Part shown: positions 35,565 to 46,851 of the stretch, one piece after another | Numbering within the stretch: position 1 is the first letter of the stretch | Layout of the letters: each line of letters starts with the position of its first letter | Source: Frankia sp. RB7 | Lineage (GTDB): Bacteria > Pseudomonadota > Alphaproteobacteria > Rhizobiales > Xanthobacteraceae | Length of the DNA: 64,000 nt | Assembly: GCA_030403585.1 (NCBI GenBank) | Contig: JAUEPE010000014.1 | Span: 1-64,000, forward strand | Reading direction: 5' to 3' | Made by a program: the position numbers and the translations under genes | The notes under the pieces: model-generated | The model's database searches: none | What the model was told of the DNA's origin: nothing | The model's input: only the letters and a program-made list of their open reading frames with translations

Positions 35565-36866
35565 ATGCGCAACGAGACGATTGCTATTCACGCTGGCTAC
35601 GAGCCCGAAGCCACCACGCACGCGGTTGCCGTGCCGATCTACCAGACCGCCGCCTATGCCTTCGACAGCGCCGATCACGGCGCGGCCCTCTTCAATCTCG
35701 AGGCCGAAGGTTACCGTTACAGCCGCATCGCCAATCCGACTAGCGCCGTGCTGGAGAAGCGCATCGCCGAGCTCGAAGGCGGCGTCGGCGCGCTCGCGGT
35801 CGCGACCGGCCAGGCTGCGCTGCATTTCGCCTTCGTCAACGTCGCCGACCATGGCGGCAACATCGTGTCCGTGCCGCAGCTCTACGGCACCACCCACACG
35901 CTGCTCTCGCACATTCTGCCGCGACAGGGCATCACAGGCCGTTTCGCCGAGAGCGACAAGCCCGAGGCCATCGAGAAGCTGATCGACGAGAACACCCGGG
36001 CGGTGTTCGCCGAGACCATCGGCAACCCGGCCGGCAATGTCTGCGACATCGAGGCGCTGGCCAGGATCGCGCATGCCCATGGCGTGCCGCTGATCGTCGA
36101 CAACACCGTCGCCACGCCCATCCTGCTCAAGCCGTTCGACTACGGCGCCGACATCGCCGTGCATTCGCTGACCAAGTTTTTGGGCGGCCATGGCACCACG
36201 CTCGGCGGCGCCATCGTCGATTCCGGAAACTTCCCCTGGGCCAAGCACGCCGATCGCTTCCCCGGCTACAACAAGCCGGACGCCTCCTATCACGGCCTCG
36301 TCTATGCCGAGCGCTTCGGCAAGACCGCCTATATCGAGCGCGCGCGCAGCATCTATCAGCGCACCATGGGTTCGGTGCTGTCGCCGTTCAACGCCTTCCT
36401 GCTGCTCCAGGGCATCGAGACGGTGGCGCTGCGCATGGAGCGCCATTGCGAGAACGCTCGCAAGGTCGCCGAATTCCTGCGCAACGATCCGCGCGTCGCC
36501 TGGGTCAACTACACCGGCTTCCCGGACAGCCCCTATTATCCGCTGGTCCAGAAGTATCTCGACGGCAACGCCTCGTCGCTGTTCACCTTCGGCATCAAGG
36601 GCGGCATGGAGGCCGGCAAGAGTTTCTATGATGCGCTGAAGCTGATCACGCGCCTCGTCAATATCGGCGATGCCAAGTCGCTGGCCTGCCATCCGGCCTC
36701 GACCACGCACCGGCAAATGTCGCCGGAGCAGCAGCGCACAGCCGGTGTGCTGCCGGAAACGATCCGTCTCTCGATCGGCATCGAGCATGCTGCCGATATC
36801 ATCGAGGACCTCGACCAGGCATTGGAAAAGGCCTGTCCTGCCGCGCGTCTTCAGGCGGCGGAGTAG
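35565..36866 (+). CDS. metY: O-acetylhomoserine / O-succinylhomoserine sulfhydrylase
   Basis: PLP enzyme of 433 residues making homocysteine from acylhomoserine and sulphide. Visible: YSRIANPT near the start, VDNTVATPILLKPFDYGAD, the PLP lysine in HSLTKFLGGHGTTLGG, and the C-terminal SIGIEHAADIIEDLDQAL. ATG 35565 is chosen because GCGGAGGTGG precedes it and MRNETIAIHAG is the family start. Followed 12 bp later by the homoserine acyltransferase gene, giving a direct-sulfhydrylation methionine operon. Confidence 0.95.
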   Translation: MRNETIAIHAGYEPEATTHAVAVPIYQTAAYAFDSADHGAALFNLEAEGYRYSRIANPTSAVLEKRIAELEGGVGALAVATGQAALHFAFVNVADHGGNIVSVPQLYGTTHTLLSHILPRQGITGRFAESDKPEAIEKLIDENTRAVFAETIGNPAGNVCDIEALARIAHAHGVPLIVDNTVATPILLKPFDYGADIAVHSLTKFLGGHGTTLGGAIVDSGNFPWAKHADRFPGYNKPDASYHGLVYAERFGKTAYIERARSIYQRTMGSVLSPFNAFLLLQGIETVALRMERHCENARKVAEFLRNDPRVAWVNYTGFPDSPYYPLVQKYLDGNASSLFTFGIKGGMEAGKSFYDALKLITRLVNIGDAKSLACHPASTTHRQMSPEQQRTAGVLPETIRLSIGIEHAADIIEDLDQALEKACPAARLQAAE

Positions 36867-36878
36867 GCAATCGGGCCG

Positions 36879-37880
36879 ATGAGCGTCTTGATCGACAGGG
36901 ATCAAGGTATCGCAAGCCCGGCGCTGGTGCCGGCCGAAGGCGATCTCGCGCGCAATCATGCCGGCGCCCAGCTCAACATCGGGCTGATCAACAACATGCC
37001 TGATGCGGCGCTGAAGGCGACCGAGCGACAGTTCATGAAGCTGCTCCAGGCTGCCGCAGGGCCGCGCCGCATCCGCTTTCATTGCTTCTCGCTGCCGTCG
37101 GTGAAACGCTCGCCGGAAGCGAAGTGGCATGTCGAGAGCGAATATTCCGATCTTTCCAATCTCAAGCGCGAGAGGTTCGACGGGCTGATCGTGACCGGTG
37201 CCGAACCGGTCGCGCCCGAGCTCGACCAGGAGCCGTACTGGCGCGACCTCACCGCACTGATCGACTGGGCGAGGACCAATACCCGCTCGACGATCTGGTC
37301 ATGTCTTGCGGCACATGCGGCGGTGCTGCACCTCGATCGCGTCGAACGGCAACGCCTGCCATCGAAATGCCATGGCATCTTCGACTGCGAGGCCGTGACC
37401 GGCGACGCGCTGACGCGCGATGCGCCGGCGCCGCTCAAGGTCTCGCATTCGCGCCTGAACGAAGTCACCGAGGGAGATCTCACGCAGGCCGGCTATCAGG
37501 TGCTGACCCGGTCGGCCCAGGCTGGCGTCGACGTCTTCGTCCGTCAGTATGACAGCCGCTTCGTGTTCTTCCAGGGTCATCCCGAATATGACGCGCTGTC
37601 GCTCCAGCGCGAATATTTGCGCGACGTTGGCCGCTTCCTCGCGCGCGAGCGGGAGGCCTATCCGGCGCTTCCCGTGAGTTATTTTGACGCAGCGACGGAG
37701 GAGAAGCTGGTTCGATTCGAAAAGCGGGCGAGGCATCAGCGGCACCCGGCACTCTCCAATGAATTGCCGGCGCTGACTTTGCGCACCGATATTGCGGCCG
37801 GCAGCGCCGCGGCCGCGCTTTTCCGCAATTGGCTGCAATATCTCGGCACGGACACGGAGGTTCCGCTGCCCGCGCGTTAA
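36879..37880 (+). CDS. metA: Homoserine O-acyltransferase (MetA-type, divergent)
   Basis: 333 residues. Makes O-acyl-L-homoserine for MetY. Glutamine-amidotransferase-like fold with NIGLINNMPDAALKATERQF at the N-terminus, LIVTGAEPV, the nucleophile Cys in WSCLAAHAAV, and the His-Glu pair in FFQGHPEYD. These residues mark a working MetA-family enzyme, but the region around the Cys differs from the E. coli sequence (WVCWAVQAAL), so acetyl or succinyl specificity cannot be assigned. Twelve bases downstream of metY, clearly co-transcribed. Confidence 0.9.
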   Translation: MSVLIDRDQGIASPALVPAEGDLARNHAGAQLNIGLINNMPDAALKATERQFMKLLQAAAGPRRIRFHCFSLPSVKRSPEAKWHVESEYSDLSNLKRERFDGLIVTGAEPVAPELDQEPYWRDLTALIDWARTNTRSTIWSCLAAHAAVLHLDRVERQRLPSKCHGIFDCEAVTGDALTRDAPAPLKVSHSRLNEVTEGDLTQAGYQVLTRSAQAGVDVFVRQYDSRFVFFQGHPEYDALSLQREYLRDVGRFLAREREAYPALPVSYFDAATEEKLVRFEKRARHQRHPALSNELPALTLRTDIAAGSAAAALFRNWLQYLGTDTEVPLPAR

Positions 37881-37985
37881 CCCTGGACTGTTGGTCCTGC
37901 GTTAGGATTACCCAAGCGTTAAGCTTGCCTCGGACGGCGCGCAAATGTTTCAGTACGGAAATATGGAATCACAGGGAATGCACTC

Positions 37986-38729
37986 GTGCTGTCGGTACTC
38001 CAGGAGCGTGTGAGCAATCGACTGGCGCGGCATTTACGCGCCTCGCCGCACCGGTTGCCGGGGAATGCGCCGATGGTGAGTTTCACCTTCGACGATGCCC
38101 CCGATAGCGCCGCCGGTGAGGGCGCCTCGCTGCTGGAGGCACATGGCGGTCGCGGCACGTATTACATTGCCGGCAGCCTGATCGACCAGCCAGCGGATCA
38201 TTGGCATGGCCTGTCGAATCGCGAGCTCGTGCGGCTTCACCAGGCCGGTCACGAGATTGCTTGCCACACTTTCTCGCATCAGAGTGCGCCTCATCTCGAC
38301 GAGACTGCCATGGCGCGGGAGATCGAGCGGAACCGCAGCCATATTCGAGGCATCGATCCCTCGATTCGGCTTGAGAATTTCGCCTATCCCTATGGTCTCG
38401 CCTCGGTCTGGCGCAAACCACAACTCGCCCAAAACTTCCGCTCCGCGCGTGGCATTCTTCCGGGCGTCAACAGCAATGTCATTGATCTCCAGTTCCTGCG
38501 CGCTTCGCCGCTGGTCAATTGCGAGATCGATATTGCGGGCGTTGACCGTTATTTCGACGAGGCGGTCGCAAGCGGCGGCTGGCTGATCTTCTACAGCCAT
38601 GACGTCGTCGACGCGCCGAGCCCCTATGGTTGTACGCCGGCCCTGCTGCGCCATGCGCTGACGGCTGCGGAAAAGCGCAACATGCCGGTTGTGACGGTTG
38701 CCGAGGCCTTGCGCCGGATCGGGGCGTAG
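37986..38729 (+). CDS. Polysaccharide deacetylase family protein
   Basis: 247 residues, NodB-type carbohydrate esterase 4 fold. Catalytic aspartates are in VSFTFDDAPDSA and metal-binding histidines in HEIACHTFSHQSA; FAYPYG and GWLIFYSHDVVD are later conserved motifs. GTG at 37986 is the start (reading MLSVLQERVSN). No signal peptide, so it acts in the cytoplasm or on lipid-linked precursors. Deacetylates N-acetylhexosamine polymers or a related substrate. No exopolysaccharide genes adjoin it. Confidence 0.9.
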   Translation: MLSVLQERVSNRLARHLRASPHRLPGNAPMVSFTFDDAPDSAAGEGASLLEAHGGRGTYYIAGSLIDQPADHWHGLSNRELVRLHQAGHEIACHTFSHQSAPHLDETAMAREIERNRSHIRGIDPSIRLENFAYPYGLASVWRKPQLAQNFRSARGILPGVNSNVIDLQFLRASPLVNCEIDIAGVDRYFDEAVASGGWLIFYSHDVVDAPSPYGCTPALLRHALTAAEKRNMPVVTVAEALRRIGA

Positions 38730-38831
38730 CTTTTCGCTTGTGCCCCGCTTGCGCGGAGAAGATGGACTTGCAACGCCAGCGCGGTCATGCGACTGGCCTT
38801 GTGACGAATCTCGCAAACCCCCGACACGCCC

Positions 38832-40697
<1,866 letters not shown>

Positions 40698-40705
40698 GGG
40701 ATCTC

Positions 40706-40875
40706 CGGTGTCGTCCCGGACAAGCGAACGAAGTGAGCGCTGATCCGGGACCCATACCGCGTGATCTGACTGTTGCGATCGGTGCTGGTACCGAACTGCA
40801 AGTCTTCGCCAAACATCTCGCTGCGGTTATAGGTCCCGGGTCTGCGCTTACGCTTGCCCGGGACGACAGCGGAGG
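40706..40875. repeat. Long composite palindrome of the GTCGTCCCGG family
   Basis: TGTCGTCCCGG at 40709 pairs with the CCGGGACGACA ending near 40871. Inner arms GATCCGGGACCCATA and TAGGTCCCGGGTC and the flanks ACAAGCG and CGCTTG pair as well. This 170-bp inverted element lies between convergent recQ and acdS. Confidence 0.7.
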
Positions 40876-40898
40876 GGAGGCGCGAGGTGCGGCCTGCC

Positions 40899-41915
40899 TC
40901 AGCCGTTCCGGAACGCGTAGCCGTAGCCGTTCAGCGCCGGCGCGCCGCCGAGATGGGCGTAGAGAATCTTCGCGCCCTTCTCGAAATGGCCCTTCTGGGT
41001 CAGGTCGATCAGGCCCTGCATCGATTTGCCTTCATAGACGGGGTCGGTGATCATCGCCTCTAGCCGTGCGGTGAGGCGGATCGCCTTCTTGGTCTCTTCC
41101 GAGGGTACGCCATAGGCGGGATAGGCGTAATCCTCGATCAAGACGACGTCGTCGGCAACGATGTCCTGGCCGAGCTCGACGAGCTTTGCGGTGTTCTGCG
41201 CGATCGAGAGCACCTGCGCTTTGGTCTGCGCCGGCGTGAACGACCCATCGATGCCGATTACTTTTCGCGCGCGGCCGTCGGCGGCGAAGCCGACCAGCAT
41301 GCCGGCATGGGTCGAGCCGGTGACGGTGCAGACCACGATGTAGTCGAACTTGAAGCCGAGCTCTTTCTCCTGCATGCGCACTTCCTCGGCGAAGCCGACA
41401 TAGCCGAGCCCGCCGAATTTGTGCACGGAGGCGCCGGCCGGGATCGCGTAGGGCTTGCCGCCGGCGGCTTTCACGTCCTCGATCGCCTGCTCCCAGCTCT
41501 TGCGGATGCCGATGTCGAAACCGTCGTCGACCAGGCGCACGTCGGCGCCCATGATGCGCGAGAGCATGATGTTGCCGACGCGGTCATAGACGGCGTCCTC
41601 GTGCGGCACCCAGGCTTCCTGCACCAGGCGGCACTTCATGCCGATCTTGGCGGCGACCGCCGCGATCATGCGGGTGTGGTTCGATTGCACGCCGCCGATC
41701 GAGACCAGCGTGTCGGCGTTCGACGCGATCGCGTCGGGGATGATGTATTCGAGCTTGCGCAGCTTGTTGCCGCCATAGGCGAGGCCGGAATTGCAGTCCT
41801 CACGCTTGGCGTAGATCTCGACATTGCCGCCGAGGTGCTTCGACAGCCGCTCCAGCTTCTCGATGGGCGTCGGACCGAAGGTCAGCGGATAGCGCGCGAA
41901 TTTGTCCAGTCTCAT
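40899..41915 (-). CDS. acdS: 1-aminocyclopropane-1-carboxylate deaminase
   Basis: Cleaves ACC, the ethylene precursor of plants, to 2-oxobutyrate and ammonia. The 338-residue protein has the residues that separate true AcdS from D-cysteine desulfhydrases: PLP lysine K51 (GGNKLRK), S78 (GGVQSNHTR), Y294 and E295 (YEGKSMQG), and L322 ([13 protein letters not shown]), all at standard numbering. ATG 41915 chosen over a longer frame on that basis. Divergent from its Lrp-type regulator acdR across four AATATT sites. Confidence 0.97.
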   Translation of the reverse strand: MRLDKFARYPLTFGPTPIEKLERLSKHLGGNVEIYAKREDCNSGLAYGGNKLRKLEYIIPDAIASNADTLVSIGGVQSNHTRMIAAVAAKIGMKCRLVQEAWVPHEDAVYDRVGNIMLSRIMGADVRLVDDGFDIGIRKSWEQAIEDVKAAGGKPYAIPAGASVHKFGGLGYVGFAEEVRMQEKELGFKFDYIVVCTVTGSTHAGMLVGFAADGRARKVIGIDGSFTPAQTKAQVLSIAQNTAKLVELGQDIVADDVVLIEDYAYPAYGVPSEETKKAIRLTARLEAMITDPVYEGKSMQGLIDLTQKGHFEKGAKILYAHLGGAPALNGYGYAFRNG

Positions 41916-41982
41916 TGGATCATCCCGATTGGCGTTGGTGTCTGGGATGTGGCTAGCATTCACCTGCAAAAAGGTGCTCTCG

Positions 41983-42052
41983 AATATTGCGCCTATGTTG
42001 CACGTAATATTGCAGAGATTGTAGAATTGGATAATATTCCTTCCGTAATATT
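41983..42052. promoter_or_regulatory. Four AATATT sites in the acdS-acdR intergenic region
   Basis: AATATT occurs at 41983-41988, 42006-42011, 42033-42038 and 42047-42052, three of them within a TAATATTgc context, inside an otherwise GC-rich sequence. Known AcdR systems bind such AT-rich Lrp-like boxes between these genes; here the sites cover both promoters. Confidence 0.6.
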
Positions 42053-42075
42053 GTCAATTTCCGGAAGCTTCTTCC

Positions 42076-42540
42076 ATGTCCGCCCGTCTCGATCGGATCG
42101 ACCTCAAGATGTTGAGATTGCTGCAGAATAACGGCCGGCTCAGCAACGCCGAGCTGGCCGAAACCGTCGCGATCAGCCCCGCCACTTGCCATCGTCGTAC
42201 CCAGCGCCTGTTCGAGGACGGCTTTATTGCCGCGGTCCGCGCCATGGTGGCGCCGAAGAAGGTGGCCAAGGGCACGCTGGTCATGGTCGGGGTCGTGCTC
42301 GACCGCTCGACGCCGGAGAGTTTTGCGGCCTTCGAGCAGGTGATTGCCAGGCTGAAATTCGTGCTCGACTGCCATCTCGTCGCCGGCGATTTCGACTACT
42401 TCCTGAAAATCCGCGTCGGCGACATGGAAGACTTCAACCGCATCCACGGCGAGCTGCTGATCGCGCTGCCCGGCGTGCGCCAGACCCGTACCTTCTTCGT
42501 GATGAAGGAGGTCGTCGACAACGCGCCGCTCGAGTTTTGA
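42076..42540 (+). CDS. acdR: Lrp-type regulator of ACC deaminase
   Basis: 154 residues. Lrp/AsnC N-terminal HTH (RIDLKMLRLLQNNGRLSNAE, then AISPATCHRRTQRL) and C-terminal ligand domain with HLVAGDFDYFLKI. Divergent from acdS, the standard arrangement in which AcdR activates acdS when ACC is present. The family resemblance and position together make this call firm, although the N-terminal part alone would only support a general Lrp regulator. Confidence 0.92.
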   Translation: MSARLDRIDLKMLRLLQNNGRLSNAELAETVAISPATCHRRTQRLFEDGFIAAVRAMVAPKKVAKGTLVMVGVVLDRSTPESFAAFEQVIARLKFVLDCHLVAGDFDYFLKIRVGDMEDFNRIHGELLIALPGVRQTRTFFVMKEVVDNAPLEF

Positions 42541-42585
42541 GCGGGAGCTATTGATGCGCGGTACCCATCATGAGAGATTTATCCG

Positions 42586-43731
42586 ATGCAGCCGCTTCCC
42601 TTTCGCCAGCATGATCCCGTCGCCCCGGCCTACCGGCGCGGCTGGGTTGACGAGGCCGTGGCCGCGATCGAGGCCGATCAGTGCCGCACGGCCGATACGC
42701 ATCTGATCCGGCTGATCGTGCCGGCGCTCGCCGGCATCGATATCTATCTGAAGGACGAGTCCACGCATCCGACCGGCAGCCTGAAGCACCGGCTGGCGCG
42801 CTCGCTGTTCCTCTACGCGCTCTGCAACGGCCATATCCGCGAAGGCACGCCCGTCGTCGAGGCGTCATCGGGATCGACCGCGGTGTCGGAGGCCTATTTC
42901 GCGCAGATGATCGGCGTGCCCTTCTATGCGGTGATGCCGCGCACGACCTCGGCGGAGAAGATCGCCGCGATCGAGCATTATGGCGGCAATTGCCATCTGA
43001 TCGACGATGGCCGCGCGCTCTATGCGGAAGCCGCCGCGCTCGCCAGCCGCCTGAACGGCCACTACATGGACCAGTTCACCTTCGCCGAACGCGCCACCGA
43101 CTGGCGCGGCAACAACAACATCGCCGAATCGATCTTCACGCAATTGAAGGGTGAGCCGCGCCCGCTGCCGGACTGGATCGTGATGGGCGCGGGCACCGGC
43201 GGCACCTCGGCCACCATCGGTCGTTATCTGCGCTATCGCCAATATCCGACGCGGCTGTGCGTGGCCGATGTCGAGCATTCCGCCTTTTTCGATTGCTTCC
43301 GCTCGCAGGACCGCTCCCATGTTTGCGAGAGGCCCTCGCTGATCGAAGGCGTCGGCCGTCCAAGGTGCGAGCCGTCGTTCGTACCGGGCGTCGTCGACCG
43401 CATGATGAAGATTCCGGATGCGGCTACGATTGCCGCGATGAACGTTTTGTCGCGCCGGCTGCGGCGTGCGGTCGGCGGCTCCACCGGCACCAATTTTCTG
43501 GCGCTTTGCCTGCTCGCTTCGGAGATGCGCAAGGCAGGCCAGACGGGATCGCTGGTGACGCTGATCTGCGATTCCGGTGAGCGCTACCGGCAGACATATT
43601 ATGAGCCCGCCTGGCTCGCCGCGCGCGGTCTGGATCCGGCGCCAGTCGAGGCGGCTTTGTCGTCGTTCCTCGACGCCGCGCAGCCGCTGGCGCTTGCAGT
43701 TGACGATGTCGTCAATCCGCAGAGCCCATGA
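42586..43731 (+). CDS. PLP-dependent cysteine desulfhydrase, Cds1-like
   Basis: 381 residues of the tryptophan-synthase-beta PLP fold. The lysine lies in [57 protein letters not shown] and [13 protein letters not shown] match the L-cysteine desulfhydrase Cds1 type, which releases H2S and pyruvate, better than cysteine synthase. It lies 45 bp after acdR on the same strand. A function in sulphide release or a related C-S lyase is inferred. ATG 42586. Confidence 0.82.
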   Translation: MQPLPFRQHDPVAPAYRRGWVDEAVAAIEADQCRTADTHLIRLIVPALAGIDIYLKDESTHPTGSLKHRLARSLFLYALCNGHIREGTPVVEASSGSTAVSEAYFAQMIGVPFYAVMPRTTSAEKIAAIEHYGGNCHLIDDGRALYAEAAALASRLNGHYMDQFTFAERATDWRGNNNIAESIFTQLKGEPRPLPDWIVMGAGTGGTSATIGRYLRYRQYPTRLCVADVEHSAFFDCFRSQDRSHVCERPSLIEGVGRPRCEPSFVPGVVDRMMKIPDAATIAAMNVLSRRLRRAVGGSTGTNFLALCLLASEMRKAGQTGSLVTLICDSGERYRQTYYEPAWLAARGLDPAPVEAALSSFLDAAQPLALAVDDVVNPQSP

Positions 43732-43741
43732 CACCCTGAAG

Positions 43742-43772
43742 ATTTCATAGCGGCGTACGCTATTTGTGAAAT
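43742..43772. promoter_or_regulatory. Nested hairpin upstream of a CMD-family gene
   Basis: ATAGCG pairs with CGCTAT around a GCGTA loop, and outer ATTTC with GAAAT. It starts 11 bp after the Cds1-like stop and precedes the CMD-family gene by 83 bp. Weak terminator or operator. Confidence 0.3.
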
Positions 43773-43854
43773 TGCACGGTCGTCACGGCAACTTCACTTG
43801 CCATGCACGCATACGCGGGCGAGCCTCGCTTCTTCTCAATGAGGAGATCCTGTC

Positions 43855-44415
43855 GTGCGCCTTCCCATTCTCGATCCGAAAGACCTGAGCGCCGAACAGC
43901 AGCCGCTCTATGACGACATGCAGGCCGGCATCAAGGACCACTTCAAGGGCTTCGTGAACATGCGCGACGACGGCGCGCTGCTTGGCCCCTGGAATCCCTG
44001 GATCCGCGAGCCACGTTTCGGCAAGCCGGTGTGGGAGCTGGTCAAGGCGATCGCGTCGAACCCGCTGCTTCCGGCGCCGGTGCGCGAGGTCGCGATCCTC
44101 GTCACCGGTTCGCATTTCCGCTCCGGCTACGAGCTCTATGCCCATGTGCTGGTGGCCGAGCAGCGTGGCCTCTCCGACGAAAAGCTCGCGACCATCGTTG
44201 CCGGACAACGGCCGGTCGATCTGACCAAGCAGGAGGCGGTCGCCTACGACATGGCATCTGCTTTGGTCAGTGGCGGCGTGCTGCCCGAGCTGACCTATCG
44301 GGCAGCGGTGAAGGAGTTCGGCGAGCACGGCGCGGCCGAACTGTCCTATCTCGTCGGCGTCTATTGCATGGTCTCGGTCACGCTGAATACGTTCGACGTC
44401 CCGGTGCCGGAGTAA
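43855..44415 (+). CDS. Carboxymuconolactone decarboxylase (CMD) family protein
   Basis: 186 residues. CMD fold with VREVAILVTGSHFRSGYELYAH in the usual place, but the CxxC pair of AhpD-type peroxidases is missing, so a redox role is unlikely. The start is GTG at 43855 with GAGGAGA 7-8 nt before. It follows the Cds1-like gene and converges with an outer-membrane protein gene. Enzymatic role unknown. Confidence 0.85.
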   Translation: MRLPILDPKDLSAEQQPLYDDMQAGIKDHFKGFVNMRDDGALLGPWNPWIREPRFGKPVWELVKAIASNPLLPAPVREVAILVTGSHFRSGYELYAHVLVAEQRGLSDEKLATIVAGQRPVDLTKQEAVAYDMASALVSGGVLPELTYRAAVKEFGEHGAAELSYLVGVYCMVSVTLNTFDVPVPE

Positions 44416-44423
44416 CCAGTACC

Positions 44424-45329
44424 CTAGTTGCGGACGGCATAAAGCGGCGTACGCAGCGTCACCTGGTAGGACGGCTTCGGCATCCAGGCGATCTGTGCGG
44501 TGATGCCGAACAGACGGTTGTCATTGTCATCCATGCGGTCGAGGTCGAGGCGCAGGATCGGCTGGGTGAACGGCTCTGCAAGCGTCCGGCCTGCGAGCTG
44601 CGCACCGCCGAACGACTGCACGCCGAGGCGCCCGGTGAATTTCCAGTTGCTCGGCCATTGGTAATAGCCGCCGGCGTAGAGGATCGTGTTCGGCCTGATC
44701 CGGGCAACCAGGCTGGCAATGTCGGTGTGGGTGTATTGCACGCCGGCGAGCCAGCCGCGCGTCTCGTCCTCGTCGAGCGCGTAGTCGAATTCCAGGACGT
44801 TGTTGAACGAGTTGGTCATGCCCTGTTCGTTCGGCACCGATTGGGTCAGCGTGGATTGCAACGTGATCGTCGGGATCCTGCCGCCGTTCTGCTGGTAGAG
44901 GTCGGCCTGCACGCCGATGTTCCAACTGGTGATGCCGAATGTCGACCAGCCGCCGCCGATATCCGTCGTCGAGCCCGATACACCGCCATAGAGCGATACG
45001 CGATCGCTGACGTCCACCGTCAGCGGCAGGTCGAGGGCAATCGATTTCGCGGCAGGCAAACCGTTCGGCAGCGTCACGCCGCGTTGTGCCGCCAGCGCTT
45101 CGAACGCGGCCGAGAGTGAGGTGTTGCCGAAACCGAGCCCGAGCGTGCCCGCAGGGATCGTTGCATAGGTCGTGCGAAGATCGAGGTAGATGTTCGGGAC
45201 GACAGGCTTTGCCGCCGTGTCCTCGTCCTCATCGGCAGCGCAGGCGGCGCCCGCCGGGATCGTCAGACACAGCAATCCCATTGCGACAGCACGCAAGACC
45301 GAGTTGGACGCTGGGCTGCGGTGGGACAC
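44424..45329 (-). CDS. Predicted outer-membrane beta-barrel protein of unknown function
   Basis: 301 residues. Signal peptide (about 1-31, RAVAMGLLCLTIPAGAACAA), a short acidic stretch DEDEDTAAK, then many alternating hydrophobic strands such as VSLYGGVSGSTTD, WNIGVQADLYQ, WLAGVQYTHTDI and ILYAGGYYQW. The last strand ends QVTLRTPLYAVRN. This composition supports a barrel in the outer membrane or a lipid-linked porin-like protein. No named family recognised. GTG at 45329 or a later ATG could be the start. Confidence 0.65.
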   Translation of the reverse strand: MSHRSPASNSVLRAVAMGLLCLTIPAGAACAADEDEDTAAKPVVPNIYLDLRTTYATIPAGTLGLGFGNTSLSAAFEALAAQRGVTLPNGLPAAKSIALDLPLTVDVSDRVSLYGGVSGSTTDIGGGWSTFGITSWNIGVQADLYQQNGGRIPTITLQSTLTQSVPNEQGMTNSFNNVLEFDYALDEDETRGWLAGVQYTHTDIASLVARIRPNTILYAGGYYQWPSNWKFTGRLGVQSFGGAQLAGRTLAEPFTQPILRLDLDRMDDNDNRLFGITAQIAWMPKPSYQVTLRTPLYAVRN

Positions 45330-45510
45330 GTGACAATCCGGCGCATGGCGCTCTGGTGACGGAACTGCTCGCCAGATGGAACGTGATCGTCAGTGTGGTC
45401 AAGGTCTATTCGCGGGCAATGGACGATGCGCGTGTGCGGGGTTACCCTGCCGTGATCGCACTGACACACTCGCCCGCCACTGTGCAGGGCGGACAATGAG
45501 GACGACAGCC

Positions 45511-45756
45511 ATGAATACGTCACGCCGCATCCTGCTCGCTGGAATGGCGGGGCTCGCCGTGGCTCCGACCGCAATGGCCGCCGCGCCGGCACCGGCCGTT
45601 GGCGATGCGACAGTCGCCGAAGAGCGCTTCGCGCGCGTGATTGCCGCCGCGCATGCGCCCGACGTCACCTGCGCACGCCAGGCCGAACGTTATGCGGATG
45701 CGCGTTGGCCGGACTATGTCGTGGCAGCCAGGGCCGTGCTCGCCGCGCGCGCGTGA
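45511..45756 (+). CDS. Small exported hypothetical protein
   Basis: 81 residues. A twin-arginine-like signal (SRRILLAGMAGLAVAPTAMA) takes the first 23 or so; the mature part has one cysteine (DVTCARQAERYADARW) and is alanine-rich. GAGGAC precedes ATG 45511. No domain recognised. It ends 9 bp before the convergent esterase stop. Confidence 0.55.
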   Translation: MNTSRRILLAGMAGLAVAPTAMAAAPAPAVGDATVAEERFARVIAAAHAPDVTCARQAERYADARWPDYVVAARAVLAARA

Positions 45757-45765
45757 GTCGCGCCT

Positions 45766-46701
45766 TTACTTCTCCACCGCGCGCCTGACCTGCTCGCCGA
45801 TCTGCGACAGCACGAGTTGCGCCTGCGGCAGGATCGCGCCCATGGCGTGGAAATTATGGACCATGCCGTCATGGCAGACGTGCTCGACCGCGACGCCCGC
45901 GGCGAGCAGCTTGCGCGCATAGGCATTGCCCTCGTCGCGCATCGGGTCGAACTCGGCGGTGTGGATGATGGCGGTCGGCAGGCCCGAGAGACGCGTCGCG
46001 CGCAGCGGGGAGATGCGGGGATCGGCGGCATCCAGGCCCTCTGGCAGGTAGTCGGCGAGATCGGCCTCGATCGTGACGCGATCGATCAGATGGCCTTCCG
46101 CAAACGTCTCGCGCGAGGGCGAGGTCTCCTCGAAATCCAGCACCGGGCAGATCAGGCATTGCGCGACGATGGAGAGGCCGGCGCTTTGCGCCGCCTCCTG
46201 GCATACGATCGCAGCCAGCGTCGCACCGGCGGAATCGCCGCCGACAACCAGTCGCTCGGCGTCGATGCCGAGAGACGGAGCTTCGCGCGCAACCCATTCG
46301 GCGGCCGCAATTGCATCGTCGACGGCAGCAGGAAATTTGTGCTCGGGCGCGAGGCGGTAGTCGACCGAAACGAGGCGGCAGCCGGTCACATGCGCCAGTG
46401 CCGCCGCGATACGGTCATGCGTCGCAATGCTACCGGCGACGAGCCCGCCGCCGTGAAAGAACACGAAGCCCGGTGCATATTCGCCCGCAGACGCCGGCGA
46501 ATAGAGCCGATAGGGCAGCTCTCCGCCAGGGCCGGGCAACTTGCCATCGGAGGTCGCCACATCGGGCGCATCAGTGCGCGCGAACTGCATCAGCTTCGCC
46601 AAAGATTGCCGCCGCGCCTCGACGCTCGGCCGGCTCCGCGCCTGCGGCGTAGCCGCAGCCATCATGGTCAACAAGCGCTTTGCGAGCGGATCGATCGGCA
46701 T
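45766..46701 (-). CDS. Alpha/beta hydrolase of the HSL esterase/lipase type
   Basis: 311 residues. Oxyanion motif FFHGGGLVAGS, nucleophile GGDSAGATLA, the acid residue in AEFDPMRDEG and catalytic His in DGMVHNFH place it in the hormone-sensitive lipase family. ATG 46701 is used; the longer frame to 47028 runs antisense through the start of the aminotransferase gene and is rejected. Hydrolyses short-chain esters. Divergent from the class IV aminotransferase, separated by 150 bp. Confidence 0.92.
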   Translation of the reverse strand: MPIDPLAKRLLTMMAAATPQARSRPSVEARRQSLAKLMQFARTDAPDVATSDGKLPGPGGELPYRLYSPASAGEYAPGFVFFHGGGLVAGSIATHDRIAAALAHVTGCRLVSVDYRLAPEHKFPAAVDDAIAAAEWVAREAPSLGIDAERLVVGGDSAGATLAAIVCQEAAQSAGLSIVAQCLICPVLDFEETSPSRETFAEGHLIDRVTIEADLADYLPEGLDAADPRISPLRATRLSGLPTAIIHTAEFDPMRDEGNAYARKLLAAGVAVEHVCHDGMVHNFHAMGAILPQAQLVLSQIGEQVRRAVEK

Positions 46702-46851
46702 GGGAAACTCCGTGACGTGCCCGACATTATAGCCGGTTTGGTCGTGCTTTTGTCTCTGCTTCCTGGGATGGGAGAGTTGGTGCTTCGCAGCAGCAAATCG
46801 TTTAGAAATTGGGACAATAGTGCCCGGATGTTCTTCGAGGGGAGGCCGGTC

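Noticed and set aside
35487..37130. 547-residue minus-strand frame antisense to metY and metA
   Set aside because: Same reasoning: shadow of two genes with intact active-site motifs.
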